DNA of 64,000 nucleotides from an uncultured Candidatus Neoarthromitus sp. GTDB taxonomy: Bacteria > Bacillota > Clostridia > Clostridiales > Clostridiaceae. This document shows positions 17,017 through 26,470 of the stretch, one piece after another. Both the position numbers and the translations under genes were made by a program. Position 1 is the first letter of the stretch. Each line of letters starts with the position of its first letter. The notes under the pieces are model-generated. The model did not search any database. It had not been told where the DNA came from and saw only the letters and a program-made list of their open reading frames with translations. Location: the NCBI GenBank assembly GCA_937890765.1, contig CALADQ010000004.1, positions 58,159 to 122,158 on the forward strand, read 5' to 3'.

Positions 17017-17292
17017 ATGAATTTTGTAGTTCTAATTTTGATTTTAATTTTATTGTTGTTTTTATATGTAAAATTAAATTTTAAAAACATTTATATTCAA
17101 GGTAGTTTGATAAAAATAATTTGTAAAACTTCTTTATCTAAAGAAAATTGTATTTTGATTATTAAAATTATGGATAAATATTATTTGTGTTCTTCTACAC
17201 CAAATGAATTTAAAATCATTGAACATTTAGATGAAAATCAAGTTTGTGAACATTTAAATTCTAAAAGGATGACGCTACTTAAAAAGGAGTAG
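17017..17292 (+). CDS. fliO: Short FliO-like export component
   Basis: A 91-residue protein with one N-terminal hydrophobic span (residues 2-20) and a small cytoplasmic domain. Sequence alone is weak evidence. Its place between fliL and fliP, size and single-span architecture match FliO (FliZ in Bacillus), which helps assemble the FliP ring of the flagellar export gate. It starts 10 bases after fliL and ends 6 bases before fliP. Confidence 0.65.
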   Translation: MNFVVLILILILLLFLYVKLNFKNIYIQGSLIKIICKTSLSKENCILIIKIMDKYYLCSSTPNEFKIIEHLDENQVCEHLNSKRMTLLKKE

Positions 17293-17298
17293 TTATTT

Positions 17299-18030
17299 AT
17301 GAAAAAATTTCTTACGCGAGTTATTGCTCTGATAAATTTTATTTTGGTATTTGAATGTTTTAAAGCTGAAGCGATGGTAAATAAAAATTTAGATGGATTT
17401 GTCAATCAAAATTTAGAGTTGATGGTTTTTTTAACTTTATTGACCATGTTGCCAATGCTGATTATTATGACAACAAGTTTTACAAGAATAATAGTTACGT
17501 TTTCATTTTTAAAAAATGCTTCTGGACTTCAAAATGCAGTTCCAGGTGTAGTTTTAATTGGACTTTCAATTATGTTAACGTTCTTTATAATGATGCCAGT
17601 TGGAAACAGAATTAATAACGAAGCAATTGTGCCTTATATGAATAAAGAAATTACAAGTAAAGAAGCTTATGAAAGAGGAATAATTCCTTTGAAGGATTTT
17701 ATGTTTAAGCAAACGAGGAAGGATGATTTAGAATTATTTGTTGATCTTTCAAAATACGAAGGGGAACTTAGCGCAAAAGAAATTCCAATGACAACATTAA
17801 TGCCTGCCTTTGCTCTTAGTGAAATTAAAACTTCATTTCAAATTGGATTCTTAATTTTTATTCCTTTTCTAGTAATTGATATGGTTGTTGCAAGCATTCT
17901 TATGTCGATGGGAATGATGATGGTTTCTCCTGCAATAATTTCTTTGCCATTTAAAATATTGTTGATAGTTTTAGTTGACGGTTGGAAGCTGGTTATTAAA
18001 TCTTTATTTTTAAGTTTTGGAGGTGTGTGA
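17299..18030 (+). CDS. fliP: Flagellar export gate protein FliP
   Basis: A 243-residue membrane protein. A cleavable signal-like N-terminus ends near residue 26. The FliP signatures follow: TMLPMLIIMTTSFTRIIVTFSFLKNA, then MPAFALSEIKTSFQIGFLIFIPFLVIDMVVASILMSMGMMM. Five FliP subunits form the core of the type III export gate in the basal body. AAAAGGAG lies just upstream, and fliQ begins 3 bases after the stop. Confidence 0.97.
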   Translation: MKKFLTRVIALINFILVFECFKAEAMVNKNLDGFVNQNLELMVFLTLLTMLPMLIIMTTSFTRIIVTFSFLKNASGLQNAVPGVVLIGLSIMLTFFIMMPVGNRINNEAIVPYMNKEITSKEAYERGIIPLKDFMFKQTRKDDLELFVDLSKYEGELSAKEIPMTTLMPAFALSEIKTSFQIGFLIFIPFLVIDMVVASILMSMGMMMVSPAIISLPFKILLIVLVDGWKLVIKSLFLSFGGV

Positions 18031-18033
18031 TAA

Positions 18034-18306
18034 ATGAGTGAGAATTTAGCAATTTCCGTTATGAAGAAAGCGTTAGTCATTGGATTTAAAATTTCACTTC
18101 CTTTTTTAATAGTCACGATGGTGATTGGGGTTTTAATAAGCATCGTTCAAGCTGTAACGCATTTAAATGATCAAAGTTTAACTTTTGTTCCAAAAGTTTT
18201 GGTAACGGGAATTCTTGGATTGTTGTTATCGCCATTTATCATAAAGCAGATGACCATTTTTACAAATATACTTTTTGATATAATCGAAAAGCTTACAACT
18301 GGTTAG
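18034..18306 (+). CDS. fliQ: Flagellar export gate protein FliQ
   Basis: A 90-residue protein with two membrane hairpin segments (about 15-40 and 50-75) and the FliQ pattern ISIVQAVTHLNDQSLTFVPK. Four copies pack around the FliP-FliR core of the export gate. It lies in the standard fliP-fliQ-fliR order, with the next frame beginning at its stop codon. Confidence 0.96.
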   Translation: MSENLAISVMKKALVIGFKISLPFLIVTMVIGVLISIVQAVTHLNDQSLTFVPKVLVTGILGLLLSPFIIKQMTIFTNILFDIIEKLTTG

Positions 18307-18315
18307 GTGATATTT

Positions 18316-20148
18316 TTGGATTATGATTTAAAAATTTTATTATTGATATTAATTAGAGTCAGTTCTTTTTTTGTAGTTTCTCCAGTTTTTTTTGCAAAAG
18401 GAGTAAATAATTTTTTTAAAATAGCGTTCTCTCTTTGTCTTTCATTTATTTTATTTTCCATAGGCTCATCAAATTTTGATATTACTGTACAAAATGGAGT
18501 ACAGTATATTTTTTTAATAATTTTTGAAGTTGTTGTGGGAATTCTAATTGGAATATTTGTGAATTTGTTATTTCAATTATTTAGTTCAATTGGTTCAATT
18601 ATAGATTCGCAAGGAGGATTTTCATCAGCACAAGTTTTTGATCCATTAACAAATAACAATTCGAGTGTTGTTGAAAAATTATTTTACTGGATATCGTTGT
18701 GCGTTTTCATAATTTTAAATGGGCATCATTATTTAATACGTGCGTTTGTTTTTAGTTACGACAAAATAAAAATTGGAGAATTTACGTTTACGGAAAATAT
18801 TTTAAAGACTTTTATAGATACGACGTTCATAATTTTTCGAGCGTCATTTATGATAATAGTTCCTATAATCGTCGTTCTAATATTTGTGGATATAATTTTA
18901 GGAATAATATCGAGGATAATTCCCAAAATAAATATCATAGTCATAAGTTTTCCTTTTAAGATTGCTGTGACAGTTGTTCTTTTAATTTTTAGTATAAGAT
19001 TTATATTTGGTAGATTCTCAGCTATATATGTTGACTTTAATAATTTAATTTTCAAAATATTTTCAGTTGCACCGATTTTGTTTGTATTCTCCGATGATAA
19101 AACTGAAGACCCAACTCCACAAAAAATTAAAAAGACCAGAGAAGAAGGAAATGTTGCTAAATCTGCGTTTTTAATTTCGGCAATTTCTTTTTTGGGAATT
19201 ATATTTGTGATTTTAATGGGTGGATACATATTAAACGAGCTTAAAGATATCATGATTTATTTTTTAAGAGATGGAATTGCATATAATTACGGACCTTATG
19301 ATGTCATTGATATTTTTAAGATGGTTACATTTAAAACTTTGTTTTTAATAATTTTGCCTAGCGTCATTTTTATAGTTTTGGCTATAATTTCTAACATTGT
19401 CCAAACAGGATTTTTAATTACTCCAAAAATTTTAAAGCCGAGCTTCAAAGAATTAAATCCTCTTAGCAATGTTAAAAGTATTTTCAATATCAAATCAGTT
19501 TTTGATTTGATTAGAGATTTTATTGTAATTTTAATTTTGTGTTATGTTTCGTACAAATTTGTTTTGGATAACATCGAAGAATTTTTTAGAATCTCAAACA
19601 TGAGAATAAAATATTCATTCTCTTCTATTGTTCCTTTGTTCACTTCCATTTTTCTAAAAATATTTATGATAATTGGCACGATTGGAATTTTGGATTTTGC
19701 GATTGAGAAATTTAGATACAAAAAGAAATTGAAAATGACAAAGCAAGAAGTTAAAGAAGAATTTAAACAAATGGAGGGTGACCCAGAAATAAAAGCTCAA
19801 ATAAGACAAAAGGGAAAACAGATTATTATGCAAAACATGATGTCAAATGTAAAAGACTCATCTGTCGTAATAACTAACCCAACTCATATTTCTGTTGCTC
19901 TTAGGTATAAACAAGGTGAGGATTTAGCACCAAAACTTGTGGCAAAGGGAATCAATCATATTGCTTACAAAATAAAAGAGATTGCACAAGAAAATGATGT
20001 TCCAATAATTGAAGATAAATATCTAGCAAGATTTATTTATAAAAATGTCGAGCTTGAACAAGAAATACCAGAAGAAATTTATAAGGCTGTAGCAGATATT
20101 TTGACTTATATATTTAAGTTGGATAGTAAGAGGAATAAAAATATTTAG
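18316..20148 (+). CDS. fliR-flhB: FliR-FlhB fusion, flagellar export gate
   Basis: A single frame of about 610 residues joins two normally separate proteins. Residues 1 to about 250 are FliR, with multiple membrane spans and a QLFSSIGSIIDSQGGF segment. From about residue 255, EDPTPQKIKKTREEGNVAKS begins FlhB, with four spans and the cytoplasmic autocleavage motif NPTH at 521-524. FliR plugs the export gate and FlhB switches substrate specificity from rod/hook to filament. Such fusions are known in clostridia. There is no stop or frameshift at the junction. AGGTGA at 18305-18310 favours the TTG at 18316 over the GTG at 18307. Confidence 0.93.
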   Translation: MDYDLKILLLILIRVSSFFVVSPVFFAKGVNNFFKIAFSLCLSFILFSIGSSNFDITVQNGVQYIFLIIFEVVVGILIGIFVNLLFQLFSSIGSIIDSQGGFSSAQVFDPLTNNNSSVVEKLFYWISLCVFIILNGHHYLIRAFVFSYDKIKIGEFTFTENILKTFIDTTFIIFRASFMIIVPIIVVLIFVDIILGIISRIIPKINIIVISFPFKIAVTVVLLIFSIRFIFGRFSAIYVDFNNLIFKIFSVAPILFVFSDDKTEDPTPQKIKKTREEGNVAKSAFLISAISFLGIIFVILMGGYILNELKDIMIYFLRDGIAYNYGPYDVIDIFKMVTFKTLFLIILPSVIFIVLAIISNIVQTGFLITPKILKPSFKELNPLSNVKSIFNIKSVFDLIRDFIVILILCYVSYKFVLDNIEEFFRISNMRIKYSFSSIVPLFTSIFLKIFMIIGTIGILDFAIEKFRYKKKLKMTKQEVKEEFKQMEGDPEIKAQIRQKGKQIIMQNMMSNVKDSSVVITNPTHISVALRYKQGEDLAPKLVAKGINHIAYKIKEIAQENDVPIIEDKYLARFIYKNVELEQEIPEEIYKAVADILTYIFKLDSKRNKNI

Positions 20149-20169
20149 TATGTTGGAAGTGATTTTTAA

Positions 20170-22263
20170 TTGGAGAAAGCTAAAGTTTTAATGGGACTTA
20201 ATAAAAAAGATATTGTAGATGTTGGGGTGGCAGCTGGGATAATTGGCATTGTACTTATGATAATTATTCCGATGCCATCTTTTGTTTTGGATGTTTTGAT
20301 TGCTGTGAACATAACTGTGTCTGTTGTTATTTTGCTCATAACAATTTTTGCAACTGAGGTTTTGCAGTTTTCAATTTTTCCTAGCGTACTTTTAGTGACG
20401 ACTCTTTTTCGTCTCGCGATAAATGTTTCATCAACTAGATTAATATTATCAAAAGCCGATGGCGGAAGTATAATTGAAGCTTTTGGTAATTTCGTTATAG
20501 GTGGAAATTATGTCGTTGGAATAATTATATTTTTAATCATTGTAATAATCCAATTTCTCGTTATTACAAATGGTGCTGGAAGAGTTTCAGAAGTGTCAGC
20601 AAGATTTACGTTAGACGCTATGCCTGGAAAACAAATGAGCATTGATGCAGATTTGAATTCTGGAATTATAACTGAAGAAGAAGCGAAAAGAAGAAGACGA
20701 AATCTTCAACTTGAGGCAGACTTTTATGGTTCTATGGATGGTGCGTCTAAATTTGTTAAAGGTGATGCAATTGCGGGAATAATTGTAACTTTAATAAATG
20801 TAATAGCTGGAATTGTAATTGGAACCATGATGCTTGGAATGGAAATTACTCAAGCAGCATCGACATATGTTCGTTTGACAGTTGGTGATGGTTTAGTTTC
20901 TCAAATACCAGCACTGTTAATTTCAACAGCGTCAGGAATAATTGTAACGAGGTCAGGTGATGGAACGAATTTAAGTCGTGCGTTAACAAATCAATTTTCA
21001 GAATTTCCAATTGTTTTGTTAACAGCGTCTGGAATTCTTGCATTGCTCGCAATTATTCCTGGACTTCCAACTTTGCCGTTTTTAATTTTATCATTGACAA
21101 CTGGCGGAGCTTCAATTTTTTTGTTGAAGGGAGATGAAAAAGAAAATGCGGATAACCAGGCAGAGATTGCAAAAATGGAATCAGATGCAGAGGCGGAACT
21201 TAATCAAGAACCTGAGAATGTAAATAAATTAGTTTTAATTGAGCCAATAGAACTTGAAATCGGTTATGGTTTGATACCTTTAGCTGATGAGAGAAATGGT
21301 GGAGATTTATTAAATAGGATTGCTTCCATAAGAAGACAAGTTGCATTGGAACTCGGATTAATAATTAAAGCAATAAGAATCCGTGATAATTTGCAACTTA
21401 AAAGTAATGAATACGTGCTTAAAATTCGGGGAACAATAGTTATCAAAGTTGAGATTATTCCTAATATGCTCATGGCAATTTCGACTTCTAATGAAGGACT
21501 TGATAGTTTACAAGGTCTTACAACTAAAGATCCGACTTTTGGACTTGAAGCAAAGTGGATTGATAAATCTCAACGTGAGGAAGCTGAGCTTTTAGGTTTG
21601 ACAGTTGTTGACCCTACAACAATAATTGTAACTCACATAACTGAAACGATAAAGGAACGAGCTTACGAACTTTTAGGAAGACAAGAGGCAAAAGAAATTA
21701 TAGACACATTAAAAGAAAAGTATCCAACTGTTGTTGAAGAACTTGTTCCTGATTTGATGAATGTCGGAGAAATTCAAAAAGTTTTACAAAATCTTCTTAA
21801 AGAAAGAATTGCTATTAAAGATTTAGTAACGATATTTGAAAGTTTAGCAGACAATTCTAGATTAACAAAAGATACAGAAATATTAACTGAACATGTAAGG
21901 TTTGCTCTCAATAGGGTTATATCAAATATGTTTGTTGATGAGGATAAAAGAATTGTTGTTGTTACATTGAGTCCTAAGTTGGAAGAAATGTTGACAAAGA
22001 GTATTCAAAAGTCAACTCAAGGAAGTTTCATAGCTCTTGAACCTAGTTTATCAAGAAAGGTATTTGAAGCTGTAGGAGATACCATAAAGAAAGTTCAATT
22101 TAATTATAGTCAACCGGTTGTTCTTGTTTCTCCACGACTTAGACCAGCATTTAAAAAATTCACAGAATTAGTTTTTGGAGATTTGTTTGTAATTTCCTTG
22201 AACGAAATAACTCCAGATATTCAGATAATAAACGATAGGATGGTCGATATAGATGATAATTAG
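20170..22263 (+). CDS. flhA: Flagellar export protein FlhA
   Basis: A 697-residue protein with about eight N-terminal membrane segments (to about residue 325) and a large cytoplasmic domain that forms the nonameric export ring. The FlhA/FHIPEP core is clear in RFTLDAMPGKQMSIDADLNSG and the adjoining EEEAKRRRRNLQLEADFYGSMDGA. It receives export substrates and couples transport to ion flow. It starts with TTG at 20170. Its end overlaps flhF by 11 bases. Confidence 0.97.
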   Translation: MEKAKVLMGLNKKDIVDVGVAAGIIGIVLMIIIPMPSFVLDVLIAVNITVSVVILLITIFATEVLQFSIFPSVLLVTTLFRLAINVSSTRLILSKADGGSIIEAFGNFVIGGNYVVGIIIFLIIVIIQFLVITNGAGRVSEVSARFTLDAMPGKQMSIDADLNSGIITEEEAKRRRRNLQLEADFYGSMDGASKFVKGDAIAGIIVTLINVIAGIVIGTMMLGMEITQAASTYVRLTVGDGLVSQIPALLISTASGIIVTRSGDGTNLSRALTNQFSEFPIVLLTASGILALLAIIPGLPTLPFLILSLTTGGASIFLLKGDEKENADNQAEIAKMESDAEAELNQEPENVNKLVLIEPIELEIGYGLIPLADERNGGDLLNRIASIRRQVALELGLIIKAIRIRDNLQLKSNEYVLKIRGTIVIKVEIIPNMLMAISTSNEGLDSLQGLTTKDPTFGLEAKWIDKSQREEAELLGLTVVDPTTIIVTHITETIKERAYELLGRQEAKEIIDTLKEKYPTVVEELVPDLMNVGEIQKVLQNLLKERIAIKDLVTIFESLADNSRLTKDTEILTEHVRFALNRVISNMFVDEDKRIVVVTLSPKLEEMLTKSIQKSTQGSFIALEPSLSRKVFEAVGDTIKKVQFNYSQPVVLVSPRLRPAFKKFTELVFGDLFVISLNEITPDIQIINDRMVDIDDN

Positions 22264-23791
22264 GAAGTATTTAGTAGACAATATAAACGAAGCATTATTT
22301 CGTATAAAGCATGAGCTAGGAGACGATGCTTACATAATTAGTCAAAAAATGGTTAGACAGCCTGGAGTAAAAGGATTTTTTTCCAACAAAAAGTTGGAAG
22401 TAACAGTTGGCCTCATAAATAAAGAAGAGCAAGAAAATAAATATATTGCTAGCGGAAATGTTTCGCAAGAAAATGTAAATTTAAATAATTTAAATGCTAA
22501 TGTCAATGCTCAAAGTGTTCAACAAAATTTTTCACAAAATAATTTAAATAGCGGAGTTTTAAATTTAGGTGATGTTGTTAGCCAACAACAAAATGATATT
22601 TATCAAAGTGTCTATCAACAAAATGATAAATCTAAATCCATGAGTTATTACAATAAACTTTTTGAAGAAAAGCAAAAAATGTTTGACAATTTGGAAAAGG
22701 AACAATCGTCTGTGATTGGTTCAACAAATGAGAATGATTTTTCAAAAATGGTTAATACTTATTTAGACAAATCACAATTTAAAAATTCTAAAGTTGATAA
22801 TAACAGAAGTTCGATTATTGATTTGAATTTGGAGCAGCCTTCAGAGCAATATCTTCAAAATAATAATTCTGTTAAAGACAAAATTTATTCCAAAGATGAG
22901 ATTATAAATAAAAATTTTAAAACTGAACAAAAATCTATTGAGCCTTACGACGATTTGAAGAAAGATATTTTTGAAATAAAAAATATGGTCACGGGTCTTA
23001 TGAACAAAAATATAAATCGTCAAACCGATTCTACAATTTTGGATGAGATTTTGTATAGGCAAGGAATATGCAGAGAACTTTGCAATGAAATTAAATCAAA
23101 TTGTATGTTGAGTGATGAGGAGCTTAAAGATGTTGTTGCTGTGAAAAAATATTTGAGAGGAATTTTTTCAAACATCATAAGGATAAGCAATGAAGATTTG
23201 TCAAACAGAGTTGTGGTTGTCGGGCCAACTGGTTCAGGAAAAACTACAACTGTTGCAAAGCTCGCGGGCATGCTCACTTTAAATTTGGGAAAGAAAGTTG
23301 GGCTTGTTAGTATCGACACTTTTAGAGTTGGTGCTGTTGAACAATTAAAAATTTATTCTGAGATTATGAATATACCATATAAATTTGCAACGTGCTTGAA
23401 TGACATGAGAACGGTATTTGATGATATGAAATTTTGTGATGTTATTTTAATTGATACGATTGGAAGAGGAAACAAAAATATAATTCAACTTAATGAGCTT
23501 AGTATGTTCGTACAGTCAATTCAATCTAATGAAGTTAGTTTAGTTGTAAGTGCTGGAATGAAACATCAAGATGTCGAATTGTTTATAAATTCTTTTAAAG
23601 GAATTAAATTTAAAAATGTTATTGTTACTAAAGTTGATGAAACAAATAATTTTGGAATGTTTGTAAACATTTGCTATAAAAATTCTCTTCCAATAAGTTT
23701 TGTAACTATGGGTCAAGATGTTCCAGTTGATATAAAGAAAGCGAGCAAAAAGGAAATTTTAGATATGATCTTAGGAGAAGAGGAGTTATGA
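22253..23791 (+). CDS. flhF: Flagellar SRP-like GTPase FlhF
   Basis: A 512-residue protein with three parts: a short N-terminal domain typical of FlhF (IRKYLVDNINEALFRIKHELG), a long N/Q-rich low-complexity linker (about residues 60-240), and a C-terminal SRP-type GTPase. The GTPase has GPTGSGKTTT near residue 324, then SIDTFRVGAVEQL, DTIGRG (G3 region) and TKVDE. It sets flagellar position or number and localises early basal-body parts. It starts inside flhA and overlaps the next gene by 4 bases (ATGA). Confidence 0.94.
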   Translation: MIIRKYLVDNINEALFRIKHELGDDAYIISQKMVRQPGVKGFFSNKKLEVTVGLINKEEQENKYIASGNVSQENVNLNNLNANVNAQSVQQNFSQNNLNSGVLNLGDVVSQQQNDIYQSVYQQNDKSKSMSYYNKLFEEKQKMFDNLEKEQSSVIGSTNENDFSKMVNTYLDKSQFKNSKVDNNRSSIIDLNLEQPSEQYLQNNNSVKDKIYSKDEIINKNFKTEQKSIEPYDDLKKDIFEIKNMVTGLMNKNINRQTDSTILDEILYRQGICRELCNEIKSNCMLSDEELKDVVAVKKYLRGIFSNIIRISNEDLSNRVVVVGPTGSGKTTTVAKLAGMLTLNLGKKVGLVSIDTFRVGAVEQLKIYSEIMNIPYKFATCLNDMRTVFDDMKFCDVILIDTIGRGNKNIIQLNELSMFVQSIQSNEVSLVVSAGMKHQDVELFINSFKGIKFKNVIVTKVDETNNFGMFVNICYKNSLPISFVTMGQDVPVDIKKASKKEILDMILGEEEL

Positions 23792-24519
23792 TTGCACATC
23801 AAACAAATTTATTAAGCAGTCTTTTGGAGAGAAAATCTCTTCAAAGGACTTTAAAAGTTGTTTCGTTTGTTAATTGTCTTGAAGATGATGAGGATGTTTT
23901 TTTACGCAAAGTCATAAAAAATTTGGAGGAAAATAATAGACAAGTTGTTATTTTTAAGAATGAGGAAGATGAAAAATTTTTGAAATCAATCAATGTGATT
24001 GACAATGGAGTAAAATATTTGATTGGAAAAAATCTTTTCAGTGATGATATTTTTAAAAGTAAATTTAATCAAGAAATTTTAAAGACTGCAAGCGTAATGA
24101 ATGAAGATGAATTTAAAAATTTAGATCTTATAATGTTAGATGCCACAACCCTTTTCAAAGAATCTATGTCTAAAATTTTAAAAATTAGTGATAATATTTT
24201 CATTTTGGCTAATACTAGTGAAGACAGTTTGAATAAAATCATTTCTCTATGTAATGAATGTCATTTAAGTGGACAACATGTTGAAATAATTTTGATAGAC
24301 AGCGAAAGAAAACGTAATTTACAAAATTATTTGAAAAATTTGAAAAGTAGAATAAAGGGCATCTGTAATGTTGAGATTAAAATATTTAGTTTAATTCTAA
24401 ATCAATCTTTAAATACAGAGTTATATAAAGTTGGAGAGAAAATTTATACTGATGCAGTTATTAGAAGTGACGGTAAAAATGCTAACTTTTTCGATTTCAT
24501 AATTAATATCTTAAGCTAA
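23788..24519 (+). CDS. FlhG/MinD-like protein lacking the P-loop
   Basis: A 243-residue protein in the place normally held by flhG (ylxH/fleN), overlapping flhF by 4 bases. FlhG normally has a deviant Walker A (KGGVGKT) near its N-terminus. Here the equivalent position reads VVSFVNCLEDDED, with no P-loop glycines or lysines. A Walker-B-like strand (LDLIMLDATTL) and the following SDNIFILANTSEDSLNKI segment still fit the MinD/FlhG layout. It is therefore probably a diverged, ATP-independent partner of FlhF. The homology is inferred from position and partial pattern. Confidence 0.6.
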   Translation: MIAHQTNLLSSLLERKSLQRTLKVVSFVNCLEDDEDVFLRKVIKNLEENNRQVVIFKNEEDEKFLKSINVIDNGVKYLIGKNLFSDDIFKSKFNQEILKTASVMNEDEFKNLDLIMLDATTLFKESMSKILKISDNIFILANTSEDSLNKIISLCNECHLSGQHVEIILIDSERKRNLQNYLKNLKSRIKGICNVEIKIFSLILNQSLNTELYKVGEKIYTDAVIRSDGKNANFFDFIINILS

Positions 24520-24570
24520 AAAAATTTTTTAATTGGGGGAATGTTTTTAAAACTTAGGAGGAAATTTATT

Positions 24571-25362
24571 ATGATAGCAGGAGTCACTGGAGATAAAAAT
24601 AGGATTGAACACATTGATGAAGAAATGGAAGATAGTTCGAATGAAAATGATGAAAGTAAAGGTATAGTTATAGAAAATTATATACCTATTGTTAAATATA
24701 TAGCTTCAAAAGTTATATCAGGGAAATCAAAATATATAGAGTTTGAAGATTTAGTTGGATATGGAATGGTTGGTCTTATGGATGCTGTTAGCAAATTTGA
24801 CGGAAGCAAGGGAATGAAGTTTTCGACTTATGCGTCCATAAGAATAAAAGGGGCTATGATAGATGAAATAAGAAAAAATAGTCCAGTGTCTAAAGGTGTT
24901 ATGGACAAGCTTAATAGATATAATAACGCAATCGAAATTTTAAGAAACCAGCTTATGAGAGAGCCGAATGTAAAAGATATAGCAAACTATTTAAATTTAT
25001 CTATCGATGAAATAGGAACAATAGAAAATTATATAAATTATATTTCGAAAGCTTCACTTGAAAGTGTAGTTTTCTCAGATGATGATAATATGTCTTTGAT
25101 GAATACCATAAAGGATACAACAAGTCCAAGCCCCGAAGGAGCTCTTGAATCGAAGGAGTTAATAAAATATTTGGGAAAAGCTGTTAACGATTTAAAAGAT
25201 AAAGATAAAAAAGTTGTTTATTATTACTATTTAAAGGGCATGACTCTTAAAGAGATAGGAAAAATTTTAGAGGTTTCAGAATCTAGGGTTTGTCAAATCC
25301 ACAATAGGGCATTGAAAAATTTGAAAGCCATCATGAAAAAATATGATTATAAAAGTTTGTAA
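24571..25362 (+). CDS. fliA: RNA polymerase sigma factor FliA/SigD (sigma-28)
   Basis: A 263-residue sigma-70-family factor of the FliA/WhiG group. Region 2 includes EDLVGYGMVGLMDAVSKFD and FSTYASIRIKGAMIDEIRK. Region 3 includes REPNVKDIANYLNLS. Region 4 is KGMTLKEIGKILEVSESRVCQIHNRALKNLK. It directs transcription of late flagellar and motility genes. TTAGGAGGAAA precedes the ATG at 24571; a longer frame from 24541 lacks a ribosome site. As in Bacillus, it sits near the end of the export-gate operon. Confidence 0.95.
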   Translation: MIAGVTGDKNRIEHIDEEMEDSSNENDESKGIVIENYIPIVKYIASKVISGKSKYIEFEDLVGYGMVGLMDAVSKFDGSKGMKFSTYASIRIKGAMIDEIRKNSPVSKGVMDKLNRYNNAIEILRNQLMREPNVKDIANYLNLSIDEIGTIENYINYISKASLESVVFSDDDNMSLMNTIKDTTSPSPEGALESKELIKYLGKAVNDLKDKDKKVVYYYYLKGMTLKEIGKILEVSESRVCQIHNRALKNLKAIMKKYDYKSL

Positions 25363-25385
25363 TTTAGAAAAAGGGGAAAGACGTA

Positions 25386-25652
25386 ATGTTAGTATTTTTA
25401 TCAACAGTTATCACAATATCAATTTGTATTTATTATTTTAAAATCTCTCCAATAGTAAATAAAAAATTTTTTGGAAAAACTTCAAAATTCAATATGTTTT
25501 TAGATAAATCAGATTTTAGGAAAGTACTTCAAAAATCTGATTTAATTTCATTTAAACATGAATTTGGTGAAACGATTTTTGAATTACAAAAAGAAATTGA
25601 AGAATTAAAATTTGAAATAAACAAACTCAAAAGTGAGTTTTTAGATAAATAA
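25386..25652 (+). CDS. SwrB-like single-span protein in flagellar operon
   Basis: An 88-residue protein with one N-terminal hydrophobic segment (residues 1-18) and a C-terminal acidic/lysine coiled-coil stretch (about 60-88). No family is recognised with certainty. The position directly after the sigma-28 gene and the architecture match Bacillus SwrB (YlxL), a membrane-anchored activator of the flagellar export apparatus, but it is shorter and similarity is positional. The ATG follows AAAGGGGAAAGA. Confidence 0.6.
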   Translation: MLVFLSTVITISICIYYFKISPIVNKKFFGKTSKFNMFLDKSDFRKVLQKSDLISFKHEFGETIFELQKEIEELKFEINKLKSEFLDK

Positions 25653-25684
25653 AATTTGGATTTATACTTTGAGAGGAGAAATTT

Positions 25685-26449
25685 ATGATTAGAGGAATTT
25701 ATACGGCAGTTTCTAGTCTCATGACTCTTGAAGCAAAGCAAGGAGTTATTACAAATAATTTGGCTAATATAAATACTCCAGGTTTCAAACAAGATGAATT
25801 AATAATTTCTCAGTTTGATAAAATCATGTTATCAAATAAGGATAGTTTACTAAATAATTTTAAAACTTTGGGTTCTATGTCTATAGGGAGTAAAATAGAT
25901 TCAACGCGAACTAAATTTACGCAAGGTACATTAAAACAAACTATGAATGCAACAGATTTTGCTTTAAGTGGGCCGGGATTTTTTACAGTTACCCAAAATG
26001 GGAATCAATATTATACCAGAGATGGTTCATTCATTTTAGATTTGCAAGGAAATCTTGTAACTAATACAGGAGCTTCAGTTATGGGAGTTAATACCAATAC
26101 GGGGGATGTTGAGCCAATAAATTTATCGGGTGCGAGTGAAATTACAGTTGATGGATTTAACAATATAAACATAAATGGAAGACCAATTTACAGAATGAGA
26201 ATTTATAATTTTAATGATTACAGAAACTTAGATAAAATTGCTAATAATTTGTATTCTTCAACTGAAAATGGTTTTGAAGTTTTATCAACTAAGGTGCAGA
26301 ATAAAAACTTGGAAACTTCTGAAGTGGATCCAGCTGTTGAAATGGTTAACTTAACAAATACATTAAGAAGCTTTGAAAGTAGCATGAAGGTTTTAAATTA
26401 TTTGGATGAAAGTTTAAAAATTTCTGCTAATGAAATAGGAAGAGTTTAG
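25685..26449 (+). CDS. flgF: Flagellar basal-body rod protein, FlgF/FlgG family
   Basis: A 254-residue rod/hook protein. The N-terminal motif ITNNLANINTPGFKQ and the C-terminal helix VDPAVEMVNLTNTLRSFESSMKVLN are characteristic of FlgF/FlgG. The middle holds SGPGFFTVTQNGNQYYTRDGSF. It is exported through the gate encoded upstream and builds the distal rod. It is followed by a paralog, as in many Firmicutes (flhO/flhP). Whether it is proximal FlgF-like or a second FlgG cannot be settled by eye. Confidence 0.85.
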   Translation: MIRGIYTAVSSLMTLEAKQGVITNNLANINTPGFKQDELIISQFDKIMLSNKDSLLNNFKTLGSMSIGSKIDSTRTKFTQGTLKQTMNATDFALSGPGFFTVTQNGNQYYTRDGSFILDLQGNLVTNTGASVMGVNTNTGDVEPINLSGASEITVDGFNNININGRPIYRMRIYNFNDYRNLDKIANNLYSSTENGFEVLSTKVQNKNLETSEVDPAVEMVNLTNTLRSFESSMKVLNYLDESLKISANEIGRV

Positions 26450-26470
26450 GATTTTTAATTTGGAGGTATT

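Noticed and set aside
18756..19253. Minus-strand open frame of 165 codons inside fliR-flhB
   Set aside because: It is a shadow of the membrane-protein coding sequence, has no ribosome site and resembles no family.
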